A stretch of 64,000 nucleotides of DNA from Chloranthus sessilifolius (Eukaryota; Streptophyta; Magnoliopsida; Chloranthales; Chloranthaceae): assembly GCA_021018995.1 (NCBI GenBank), contig CM037590.1, positions 42,472,287 through 42,536,286 of the forward strand. Reading direction: 5' to 3'. Shown piece by piece: positions 22,826 through 33,610 of this stretch (position 1 is the first letter of the stretch; each line of letters starts with the position of its first letter). A program made the translations under genes and the position numbers. The notes beneath the pieces were generated by a model. That model saw nothing but the letters and a program-made list of their open reading frames with translations. It had not been told where the DNA came from and did not search any database.

Positions 22826-22924
22826 TTGGACCCCTTGGTCCAAACAGACCCTTAAAGAGTTCCAAATCACAAATATTAAAACAATCGCTCATCTTGTTTC
22901 CTCTGCTTTGCAAGCTTGGCTCAA

Positions 22925-23045
22925 TAGTTTGAAGCAAGAATCAAAATTTTGGTTTCGGACATGACCGAAACTAATAATTTGGATCGAAACCAATAATTTG
23001 GACTAAAATTTCTGTCATTTCGACCGAAATTTTGATCCTTGGTTT
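22925..23045. repeat. CCGAAATTT-rich dispersed repeat, copy 2
   Basis: CAAAATTTTGGTTTCGGACA, ACCGAAACTAATAATTTGGA and CATTTCGACCGAAATTTTGA repeat the vocabulary of 18295-18440 in the same order. Confidence 0.7.
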
Positions 23046-23639
23046 GAAGTGTTTCACTGGTGTGATTTTAGCGTTTTGGAAATTAAACCATTATTTTAAA
23101 TATTGCCCGAGATGTATTCTCTGGCGATATGTTTCTCCTCTCAGGGCGGAGCAAAACAATGATCATATCACGCCTCGCCCCGAAAGACGCTCAAGAAAAG
23201 CTTGCCTTTTTAAACGATGAATTTGCGTAGTATGTTGAACTAGTTTACTGTTAAACTAGTTTACATGGCAGTATTACTTACTTCTTGTATCTAATCAATG
23301 TGATGACTTGTGAACGGCTATGATGGTATGCCCAAATTTGTGCATTCTAATATTTACTATTATTTTTAATTTTTAATGGCTAATGTTGAGAGGCTTGCAT
23401 CATCTTATAAGTATAATTTTATAATTGGGATATCTTCCCATGATGAACAGCTAGTTTGTGTGTTTAGATTCGTCACAAATGTGTCATGATGCATAAGAGT
23501 TGAGATGATTAATAAAGTATATTTTAATGGTGGAAGATTAAAGACATAATTTAACGATACAAGATTATAGAAACACTATTGTCTGTATCATGCCGTATGA
23601 CTGAGACTCTTAAGTCGCTTATATTTTTTGTGTTGGCTG

Positions 23640-24166
23640 TAGGGTTGTGCATTTTTTGGGCCAAATCGACTAAATTGGACCGAATTGTCGGTTTTGGCTC
23701 GATTTAGACCGGTACTGATTTGAGTTTGGTTTGATAAAAAGAAAAATCGAAAAGTTCGGTTTGGTTTCAATTTCGGGCCTTCTCAAACCGAAATCGACTG
23801 AACCGAACCGATTGTAAGTAAATTTTTTTAGTATATATATATATAGTCAGCTTGAGTCAAGCAGACGATTGGGTCTCTAATTTTCGGTCCAAAGTTTGAG
23901 CCCAAATTTAGTGTTTCACAACCTTACTTAAGGCTCGAATCTCACAAGACGTTGAAAATGGTAAAAGTGTAGAACAGGTTGAGAAACTGGGAAAATTTTG
24001 ATGTGCAAGTAGAACTTATAGGAAAACTGAAACCGAATCAAATCGGGTTGGTTTGGTTCAACAGTTGGATGGTTTGGTGTGATTTGAACATTTAGAAACC
24101 GATTAGAATCGGTTTGGTTTGTGATTTTAGTCCAAAACTAACCAAACTGAACCAAATACACCCGTA
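23640..24166. mobile_element. hAT-type non-autonomous element 1, 527 bp
   Basis: The ends are TAGGGTTGTGCA and the complement of TACACCCGTA. GTTGGCTG stands on both sides (23632-23639 and 24167-24174), a perfect 8-bp target duplication as expected for hAT. The interior is full of (A)CCGAACCG/CGGTTTGGTTT subterminal-type repeats and has an internal TATATA run. There is no coding sequence, so it must be mobilised by a transposase encoded elsewhere. Confidence 0.85.
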
Positions 24167-24188
24167 GTTGGCTGCTTGCAATCCCACC

Positions 24189-24788
24189 TAGAGCTGTGCA
24201 AAAAACTGACCGAATTGACCAAACCAACCGAAATTTCGGTTCAATTTCGATTTTGGGACATATCGGTTCGGTTTCGGTTTCAAAAAATAGAAACCGATAG
24301 TTATCGGTTCAGTTTCAGTTTTAATATTAAAAAATCGAAACCGAACCGATAAGAAACCGATAGTAGTGTATATATGAATTATAGTATGGCTATCTTTGAC
24401 TTTGATGGTATGTGAGGCTTATTGTAGAAAGCCAACTGTTGCTACTTTAGTTTGTTAATCACCAAAAGTCTTAAAATCAGTTGCATCATAGGAGTTTGAA
24501 AAAACAGTTTGTATAAATCGGTTCAGTTTGTGTAAATTTTGAAAACTCTAAGCCGAAACCGAAAAAATCGATTCAATTCGATTAAATGCTACAAATAAAG
24601 AAAAGTTTAAAAAATGAGGTTTAGAAACTAAAAATCGACCGAACCAACTGAACCGATAACTATCAGTTCGATTTCAGTTTTGAACCTTATCGGTTCGGTT
24701 TCAGTTTCATAAAATAGAAATTGATAGTTATCGATTCAGTTTTGATTTTGCATGAAGACCGACCCAAACTAACCCGATAACACCCCTA
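24189..24788. mobile_element. hAT-type non-autonomous element 2, 600 bp, same family
   Basis: The left end TAGAGCTGTGCA pairs with the right end AACACCCCTA, with a perfect 8-bp target duplication ATCCCACC at 24181-24188 and 24789-24796. The interior has the same GGTTCGGTTTCGGTTT / AACCGAAACCGA repeats as the neighbouring element. It begins only 22 bp after that element ends. It is non-coding. Confidence 0.88.
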
Positions 24789-24879
24789 ATCCCACCAACT
24801 CAGCAACTCCTGGGTGCATCATAGCAACCCCTCTTTTGCCATTCGCAGCTAAAGAGTTGACCCTTGCCATATTATTTGG

Positions 24880-25618
24880 GGGCAAATACCCCCTATGTTT
24901 TGCTTAAATTGTATAAAACCCCCTGAGTTATGCCTATTTATACTTGCCCCCCTACTTTTATGTTTTATTTATAAATAGCCCCCTGCCGTTAAATGACAGT
25001 TAATTAGGCATCATTTTTTCAATTAAATGACTTGCTTGCCCTTACTTAACATTATATACAAAATAACCATTGTATTTTTCCCAACTTTGACCGCATTTTA
25101 AATGGTGGAAAAGTATCGAATCTTGCCCAAATTTTTTTAGTGGAATATAATTGATCTCCTATAAGTTGACGTGTTACCTGATTTTTTATTTGGATGTCCA
25201 TGACGTTCGCTTGACTCGTGTGTAGCACTAAAATGCTACCCCCGTTTGTACCATCCCGACCCTACCATCGTTACAAACCAACTGAGTATCATAGACATCC
25301 AAATTGAAAATCAGGTAACAAGGCAACTTAAAGGAGATCAATTATGTTCCACCCAAAAATTTTGGGCAAGATCCGATGCTTATCCACCGTTTAAAATGAG
25401 GTCAAAGTTGAGAAAAATATAATGACTATTTATATATAATATTAAGTAAGGGTAAATGCGTCATTTAATTGAAGAAATGATGCCTAGTTAACTGCCACTT
25501 AACCGCAGGAGGATATTTATAAAGGAAACATAAAAATAGGGGGTATAGTGTAAATAAATATAACTCAGAGGATTTTATGCAATTTCAACATGACAAGGGG
25601 ATATTTGCAAAAAACCCT
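24880..25618. mobile_element. Mutator-like foldback element, 739 bp
   Basis: The two halves are near reverse complements for about 350 bp each, from GGGCAAATACCCCCTATG at the left to GGGGATATTTGCAAAAAACC at the right. ATTATTTGG lies on both sides (24871-24879 and 25619-25627), a perfect 9-bp target duplication diagnostic of Mutator-type transposition. The unpaired centre around 25215-25265 is short. No coding sequence is present. Confidence 0.88.
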
Positions 25619-25756
25619 ATTATTTGGGTTATATTTTAAATAATACCAAAAGTGGTAAATATAGCCGCATGTGTTCCCTGGCCTTCTTCTGTTCCCCTAT
25701 AATATGTCCCAAATTTTTCGAGCATATTTTATGGTCAAACTAACGCCTTACTACAA

Positions 25757-26491
25757 GGGAAATTTATCGGATAATCGTGTCAGATGTCATTTTCAGCTAG
25801 CGCAAAAAGTTAGAAATAGCTCTTACACTTTTTTTTCGCTTTATATATTTTAAAATTTTAAATATTTATATTTTTTTATATTTATACGATGTGAAACATG
25901 ATCTATGTCATCTAGTTTGAAGGCCACAATATAAAATCAATGGTGTCAAAGATAGACACGAAAAAAATGTGATATCACCTCTTAAAAAAAAAAAAAAAAA
26001 TTTGCCAATTCTTAACATAGTCGATTGCGACTCTTAACACAGTCGGTATCGACTGTTTTAAGAGTCGACATCGATTGTACAAAAAAATAAATAAATAAAT
26101 AAATATATTTAACGGTCGATGCCGCCTCTTAACACAATTGGTACCGACTGTGTTAAGAGTCACTATCGACTGTTTCAAAAAAAAAAAAAAAAAAATTTTT
26201 TAAGAGGCAATATCATCTTTTTTCATATCTATCTTTGGCACTATCGATTTTATATTGTAGCTTTCAAATCAGACAGCATAGATGCCGTTTCACATCGCAT
26301 AAATATAAAAAAATACAAACATTTAAAATTTTAAACTATGTAGAACGAAAAAAATATAAGAAAGGGTGTTTTTACTTTTTGTGCTAGCGGAAAATGGCTT
26401 GACTAAAAGCTGGATGGTTTGGGTAAAAGTGAAAATATAGGATCTCTAACATAAAAAGTGTATCTGTCAAGGTGAATCAAGTAAATTTCCC
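25757..26491. mobile_element. Mutator-like foldback element, 735 bp (GGGAAATTTA family)
   Basis: The ends GGGAAATTTATC and GTAAATTTCCC are inverted repeats that continue inward through a CAGAT(G/A)(C/T)(A) block, TTTAAAATTTTAAA and AAGGC(C)ACAATATAAAATC / GATTTTATATTGTAGCTTTC. Outside stand TTACTACAA and TTATTAGAA, a 9-bp duplication with 7 matches. The centre carries repeated GAGTCG(A/G)CATCGA / CGACTGTGTTAAGAGTC units. The larger element at 53851-55281 belongs to the same family. Confidence 0.8.
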
Positions 26492-26499
26492 TTATTAGA

Positions 26500-26935
26500 A
26501 ATGACATTTACTAAGATACCACTGCTATATATTAATATATAATTGGGCCCTTTTTCCTATTTAAAATGATTAAAACCAATCATATATTGGGTGGGCTGCA
26601 CGTGTCATCAATATTATTATACTACACGTGGCATCCATCTAACGTGTGAATACCAAATAACATCACTTTAATCAAGAGCCATCTATATGTGATAACCTGC
26701 AACAAGAATTGATAAGATGTGTTCCAATTATGTTAAACAATTTAAGGATCTATATCATTGATTGTAATAGTCTTAAAGTGAACTAAGAAAAGACCTGATC
26801 TTGGGCTATATGTAATTGCGAACACTACATGTCATGACATATTTTAGATGAAGACTCAAACTTAGAATCGGACAATATTATGGCATGTGGGTCCAGTCGT
26901 CACATTGATCAAATGGTTTCTTGGTTATTGAGTCA
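26500..26935. other. Intergenic, nothing recognised
   Basis: There is no supported gene. The sequence is AT-rich and unique by eye. Confidence 0.4.
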
Positions 26936-26939
26936 GTAC

Positions 26940-27275
26940 ATTCCATATATTGATAGTATCAATCGATACATACCAATGTATCATCCAAAATCGTTACATA
27001 TCAGTTTTGGAGCTGACAAATACATACCGAAAATCAAGATTTTTGTATCCCCTCAATCTTTATAAACTAATTACTTCTAGCGATAGGAGCACTCATGGAA
27101 TCAAAAATCGGATCCGATATGGGCCTATACTAGCCGATACGTATTGATTTGAGTCGAGACTTCAAGTTTTTTTTTATAATAAAAGGGTCGATACATATCG
27201 GCCGATTTATATTAGTCCTTCATGAACCGATACCCGATATCGATACCGAGTCGAGTTTGACACCTTGAAAGCACT
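26940..27275 (-). repeat. CCGATAC-rich dispersed repeat, copy 2
   Basis: CGATACATACC, CGATATGGGCC, GCCGATACGTATTG, CGATACATATCGGCCGAT and CCGATACCCGATATCGATAC occur in order. The right end GAGTTTGACACCTTGA matches in reverse complement the start TCAAGGTATCAAACTCGG of the partial copy at 18033. This suggests a defined terminus for the family. Confidence 0.7.
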
Positions 27276-27379
27276 ATCAACTTATATGGGTGTTTGAGAA
27301 CACATAATATTGTGGGAGTGCCCTATAAGATGTGTAATTTGTGAATTATTAGGGGCATAGTGAAGGCGAGGGCATCCCT

Positions 27380-28395
27380 TAGAGATTTGTCCAAGCATAA
27401 TGTGACGGGGCTAATACTCAAGCTTGCAGCAAGGTGCATGTGGCACGACATGTGGTGCCATGAGGGCACGCGACATGGGGTCATGTTGGCCTTGCGACGT
27501 GATCGCGCTGCGAGGACGTGACACGGTCGCATGAGGGTACGACGCGGAGCGTCACGGTCGCGACACGGACACGATATAGCCATGGTGGGCTAGCGATGCA
27601 TGAGGCGTTGCGGTATGTCAAATCAATAGGTTTGAGGTTCTCCTGCCATTCTGGCTGAATGACTATTTTACCCTTATATAGGAGAAGAGAGTTAGAGAGC
27701 TATTCCCCCGCACACGAGGCCTTGCGTTGTCAGAGGGGGCGCAAGTGTCTCCTAGGCCTAAAAAGGTCGGCCTAGGACATCGACGCAGCGATGTCGTGTG
27801 GAACCCGAGGGAGGTTGAAGTATGGCTCCGGACTACGCGTCGCGGTGCATACGGTTGGACAACCTCACGTGAGAACACCAAGGCGCTGCGTGGGACTCAG
27901 TTGAGCACGATAGCATGTGGGCTAAAAATGAACGTGTGCTAGTAATTCGGAACGCATACAAAGGCAAGCTGTGTGGGACTCAGTGGGGCACGCGAGCGCG
28001 AGGCACAAGGTTGTAGGCTTGGTTCGGCAGGCGAACGAGGTACTAGTGCAGTGCACAGGGTGAAGCTTGAGCAGGCCAAGTTAGCACAGTGGTGCAGATT
28101 GGCGTGTCGTAAGGGACACGATGAGCTGAATGGTAGGCCGTGAAACAGAGGCAACCATGTTGGGAGGAGTTCCCGTCCTCTAGGCGGGTGGTATCGTGAT
28201 GGCGAGATGGGTTGGCTTGCGCACGCGGTAGCGGGCAGCTGGTTGAAAGCGTCGAAGGACGCCTCCGACGATTTATTGTTATCGAGTAATGACCTAGCGA
28301 AGCATGCGTTAGGTGCCGCATGGGACTGAGATTGCGGAAGTGCGACCCCGTGACAATAAGCTTGGAAAACACTATTTTTGCGCTAGGAAGGTTTA
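27380..28395. mobile_element. GC-rich island, possibly an LTR or retroelement leader
   Basis: This kilobase is far richer in G, C and CpG than its surroundings (for example GCGACGTGATCGCGCTGCGA near 27496). It contains repeated (G)TGTGGGACTCAGT(G/T)G(G/A)GCACG at about 27890 and 27970, a TATA-like CCTTATATAGG at 27673 and no long frame with family resemblance. LTRs of some plant Gypsy elements are GC-rich like this. I see no matching second LTR, so the identity stays open. Confidence 0.3.
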
Positions 28396-28899
28396 AATGG
28401 GGAAATGACGTGAGCCGAATTCATCTCAGTTATCTTCCAATTTCAATGTTTTAATCGAGGGTTCATAATGATAGGCATTAAACATCTCATCAAAACTTAC
28501 GGCAACATGCCAAACATGAGCTTAGAGAAAAGAACACAGATATGACTGGCAAAACATCCACCACTGGATTGGAAAAGCATATAAAAATAAATAAATAAGT
28601 AAAATAGAGTGTGAATAATGATACCATAATAGTTTTAGCATATCATATCAGTGCATTGACTGCTTCTAACATTAACAGCCACTTTATCTTTAAAAGATTC
28701 GGCTCCTTTGAGTCATATGATGGGGAGTGTTTTCGTTTCAAAGTTTTAACAACATAAGTCTTTAGATGATGGTCTTCAAATCATACGATAGACTTGATGA
28801 AACTACATCAACCATATAGTGACATGTGAACCAACTCTTGGCACTCAGCTCAAGTTCTTACCATAGTGACCAAGGCGGGTTCGGAAATAAAACGGCTTG

Positions 28900-29680
28900 A
28901 AAAAAAATTGATAAAATCCAGCAAAATTCGTGTAGTTCGGAAAAAAAATTAATTATAAATTAATTATGGGTAAAAAAAATTAATTATAAATATTATGAAT
29001 TTTGAAAAATAAAAGAATTCAAGCAAAACTTTGAAATTTTTTGGTAAATTTGTGAAATTCACGAATAATTCTTACAATCTATGCTTTTTTTGAAAAAGTT
29101 GTAAATAATTATAAAATTATTCATTTTTTCAAAAAATCGTGATTTATCCGTAATTTTTTTTAAAAGTCGGAGAATTTGATCACCATGGTTCTACTACCAC
29201 CTCATCTATATATTTTGACTTTCCATTCCAAGTGCACCCTAAAGATTTGCACAATGAAAATCGCTTTGAAGGGGCAATTCCTCTTTGTTGTTCGTCAACT
29301 AGATAGCGCACCACATTGGTTGTCAAGAGAGTTAGCATTAGGTAAGCAGCCTGAATGTAAAGAGGCTTGGACCCTATTTAGCAAAGTTGCTTCTAAAGAG
29401 CATAGCTACAAAAATGTCGAATTTTTGAATAATTCGCATATTGAAGGTTCTCCAACTTAATCCTGAATTATTGGCATTTTTTTCAAAATTCGTGTGCTCA
29501 CAGAAATTCACGAATAATTTTTGAATTTTTCAAAAAATTTGTAATTTTCCAATCTTTTTAAAATTTTATAGTTTTAAATTTTTTATTTTTCTCTCTAATT
29601 TTTCCTCCAAATATTTCCCCGAACTTGTTAGATTTTGCCGAAATTTTCCAAAATTTAACATTGTCGAATTATTGTTGAAC
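28900..29680. repeat. AT-rich region with CACGAATAATT inverted motifs
   Basis: AAATTCACGAATAATT occurs near 29054 and again near 29504. GTTCGGAAA...AATCCAGCAAAATTCG on the left is roughly mirrored by CGAACTTGTTAGATTTTGCCG on the right. It may be a degraded foldback element. A 94-codon frame at 29176-29460 inside it is not recognised. Confidence 0.4.
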
Positions 29681-29709
29681 CCCAATTTTGTCACTATGCT
29701 CGAGAACAC

Positions 29710-29889
29710 TTTTTCAAGGTAAAATATTGGGTAAAAAACACTTTTCACAAGAGGCTTTGGCCATCTCTATTTGAAAATGATAACCTATAGTAGGCTATTT
29801 CTCCAAACACACACCATTTTCAGTTAGAGGTGCCTATGTACTTAGGTGAAAGGTGCTTTAATTTTCACCTAATATTTTACCTTGAAAAT
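29710..29889. mobile_element. Small foldback MITE, 180 bp
   Basis: TTTTCAAGGTAAAATATTGG at the left pairs with AATATTTTACCTTGAAAA at the right, and the arms continue through GGT(A/G)AAAA...CACTTTTCAC / GGTGAAAGGTGC. No target duplication was identified. It is non-coding. Confidence 0.65.
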
Positions 29890-30089
29890 GCTTTTGGGAA
29901 GCAACTTTTCCCAAGAGAGTCTTAGTATTCAATTCACTCTTCGAATTGTGTACCACATGAAATCATCATGTGCTCTAACTACTAGGGGCACTGAATTTAA
30001 ATATCATAGTCAAATGCCATCTAAAACTAATGGCTACCATGTAAATCTAATATGCCAATAGGTTACCTTATAGGCATGTTTGGTTGGGT

Positions 30090-30665
30090 TGAGACGTGCT
30101 CTAATGATTGATTGCTACTTAGACATTTTAGATTGATCACTGATGTTCACCACATGATATAATAAAAATCACACTTTAATAGTGTGAGATTAAAAGTCTT
30201 AACTTTAATGGTACAAGATCATTTAAGCACCATTCTAGTGTTCAAATGTCCATCAGGAGCTGTTCACCCTAAAAGAAAGGAACCGACTCTCTTAACCGTT
30301 ATTTAAACATCAAAATGACGTTAAAATGATCCTATACCATCAATAGTTTAAGATGTGGGTGATCTGAACGGTCAAAGTGGTAGATCATTAGATTGAAGTG
30401 CAAAACATGGTCGTTCAGGGATGATTTAAATCTTCCGGTCTGTGGATTCTAAATCAAGTAGCAATTGTTTTAGTTTTAATGGCTGATACTAAAGTTCATC
30501 AATCCACCGATGGGCATATTTCATTGGGCTGAGATATATTTCATATGGCATGATGATAAATCAAACTTCAATGGTATGAGATAAAAAGTATAATTTTAAT
30601 GGTGTAAGATCATTTAAACATCATTTGGCATTTAAATATCGGTCAAGAGCCATTATCATAAAGCA
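30090..30665. repeat. Dispersed repeat with two related halves
   Basis: CACTTTAATAGTGTGAGATTAAAAGTCTTAACTTT-type sequence near 30170 recurs near 30560 (AAACTTCAATGGTATGAGAT and AAAAGTATAATTTTAATGGT). Both are followed by (A/T)AAGATCATTTAA(A/G)CA(C/T)CAT. Related pieces are at 23500-23590, 59340-59475 and 61335-61400. No gene is present. Confidence 0.6.
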
Positions 30666-33190
30666 TGTAGCGTACGTTGAAGTTAGCAGTAGGTAAGTGG
30701 CCGGGGGTGGTAGATGTCGCCAGGTGGTGGATGACTTGGTCTTGAGGTCACTGTCTGAAATCTGTATCAAGTGTAACAATTTTCCATGCGATGTGGCAGG
30801 TGCATTATGTTCTCTGTATTTTTAATGAATTGGGTGCATTATGTTCTAAAGATTATTGTCATAAAATATTTTGATGAAAAACAATTTCTACCGTATGATT
30901 TAAAGTAGGTAAATGCCATCTAAAAGATGGTCTCAGATTGCTTTGAATCATAATAACCAAATTCTCTCACTTTTTGAAAAGGTCGTGAATACTTCACGAT
31001 TAGAGAAACATACGTATCGGTATTAAATGAAATTTTGATTCATGGTGGAACTATTTTGCAGTTTTTATTTTACGGCACTTAGAAAATAATGCCTCAAAAA
31101 CAAACTTTTTTAGCAAAAAAAATCCAATCAAAAACCGTGCTTTCATGGATTTGAGGCATGTTTCTTTAATTATCCCTTTATTTTATTTGGGATTGTGCAT
31201 CCTAATAGAGGGTAAAATATCCATCAAATGGCCAAAACAATCTCCATTCCATGCTGTCTTATCACATAGTCAATCTCTTCTTGCAAGGTTCCCATGTCTC
31301 TCCTAAGCATCAATCTCCAAATCCATGCAGAGGATATCATATTCTTGAATGAGGAAACCGTCTTCTAACCATGGATCCTTCTTAAACCATGTCGCCTTCT
31401 TCCTCCTACCATAGGAATCTCCTCTCATGTCCAATTCTAACGGTCATATGTTTCTAAAACTCTGTTTTCCTTTCCTTCTCATATTTTGCTCATTTTCCTC
31501 TCCTGGTCTTAGAAATTAATGATTCTTTTTCTATAGGTCCTACCTTATTGTTTCAAATGGATAGGGTCCGGCTCATCCCTGACCCGGTTCGAACAGAACC
31601 ATTTTCAATCCCCCAAAAACAAGAAAAGTAGGTTAAATTTGAACATTAAAAGTTCATACAAAGGGTCTGCACTTTTAATAGCCTCTTTAAAAGGATAGCA
31701 GAAATGGACTAGTCAACTTCATCCAAAGAGCCGCTGTCAAAATATTTTTGAAAGAAAAACGTCTCGGGTTAACGTTTTTTCATATAAAGCTATAAACAAA
31801 GCCACCTATGAAGGGATAACCCCACTTCAAAATTTGCATTGGTTCTTCTACTTTGGAAATTATTTATTTATTTTTTATGATGCAAAACAATTTATTCATG
31901 TCCACAACACCCAATTAAACAATTTATGTCGTTTCGAATCGCGACCTCACCCCATACCTATGCAACCATAGTTAGCAAGTTGGAATTCAGGAAAATATGG
32001 GCAAGGCAAAAATGAAACAAGAAAAAAAAAAAAAAAAAAAAAAAAAAAGTGGAAAAATCACCAAATTCGGGAAAAGGTCCGGAAGCATTGGAAAATATTT
32101 AAAAATATGAAAAATGAAAATAAAAAATTTACAAGAATAAGGAAAATTTTGGAAAAAATCACAAAAAAAGTGTCTAAAACGAAAAATAATAATGGTTTTT
32201 TTCATCAATACGATTATTTAAAAAAAAAAAAAAGAGTTTTAATATTGTTTCATACTTTATGAAAGTAACCAATATTGCGAGTGGGTCGTTGGTGAGAAGT
32301 GGTTGTGGTAGTGCCAATAGCATTGATGGTGGTTGTGGGGTGATCGAGCGGCGTGACGTGAAGTTTAATAATACAAACAAATTTGTCACACCCAAATGAT
32401 CGGCATGTGTGCCGAAAGCAAGTCAAAATAGAGGTTCATCTAGATGACTTTTTTAACAGTTGCCAGACCTTATCCTTTATCAAGAACAAAGATAAACAGC
32501 ATCTGCATAGCTCAGAAAACTGGGTTAACAGGATCTTAATTATGTCTTTACTAAGAATTAATTAATAAAAACAAATCTATTAAGTAGAGTAAGCACTCAC
32601 ATAATATCTTACTACTATATAAAATCAAGAATGACCAAATCTTATTTCTATTAATTTTGGTATTTTCATATATGTTAAGAACAAAATATCCCTATATCAC
32701 CCCATATACCCCTAACTTTCACCTTATCTACTATTTTTCATGTTTTCTCCAATTTTTTCTCTTCATAAAGAAGTAGATAGACTTCCTAATCCAACCAGTC
32801 TCCTCAAAATAAAACTCCTACCATACCTAAAATATCCCTACAAACATCTTAATCCAACCTAAAATCTCTCAATCTCTCTCGGTATTCTTTCTCTATCTCA
32901 AAATAAACTTTCTAAAAATTTTCGTAATTCAACCGGTCTCCCAAAAAACTTATCCGTTTGGAAAGCACTTTCTATTTGCTTATACGAGACTGGTTGCACA
33001 TATAGTAGAACAGTATAAAAAAATTTGAACGAATATTAATTCCCATGAAATTTTTGTCCACATATATTTTAGAATAATTTAAGAAAAATAAGAAGCAACT
33101 CATAAAAATTATGTTTAAGATCGAAACTCATGAAAAATTATCTTTTAATCACATTACTAAAGTTTTGTTTAAAAAAAATACGATTTTGTT
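30666..33190. other. Intergenic, AT-rich, no gene recognised
   Basis: There are poly-A runs at 32024-32048 and 32220-32233 and a GGAAAAT-rich stretch at 31985-32170. No exon, terminal inverted repeat or RNA gene could be supported. Confidence 0.45.
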
Positions 33191-33214
33191 ATTTACAAAG
33201 AGGTTGCAGACTAT

Positions 33215-33381
33215 ACGCCCACCATCAGGTAGCCATCATGTGGCGTCCATCGTGAGGATTGAGTGCAACGGCAACTTAGGCATGGTAGATCAGATCTGAT
33301 TTAAAAAAGAAAATTCTTTTTATGAATTTTCCACCATTAAAAATATGATTAAAGTTACAAAAATTAATGCACCAAAGTTTT
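33215..33381 (-). repeat. Dispersed repeat fragment, inverted copy of 12335-12500
   Basis: Read in reverse complement, it follows 12335-12500 block by block: CTTTGGTGCATTAATTTTTG, TTTTTAATGGTGGAAAATTC, ATGGACGCCACATGATGG and TGATGGTGGGCGTAT. Confidence 0.7.
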
Positions 33382-33610
33382 AGGGCGTTACCTTATCTTT
33401 GGCCCATCAAGCAAAGGGCAAATAAGTTAAAAATAATAATAATTATTATTAATTAATTAAATTAAATCACATGTCTCATGACCATCTGGCCACTGGGAGC
33501 ATAGGTCATTTTGTGGGCCTAGGCGTATACTCTCCAAAGCCTCTTTAAAAAAAAGTACAATAAAAATGTACTTCAAAAAAATACCAATTTTAATAATTAT
33601 GGTGTGAAAT

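Noticed and set aside
29176..29460. Forward frame of 94 codons
   Set aside because: It lies inside an AT-rich repeat region and resembles no known protein.
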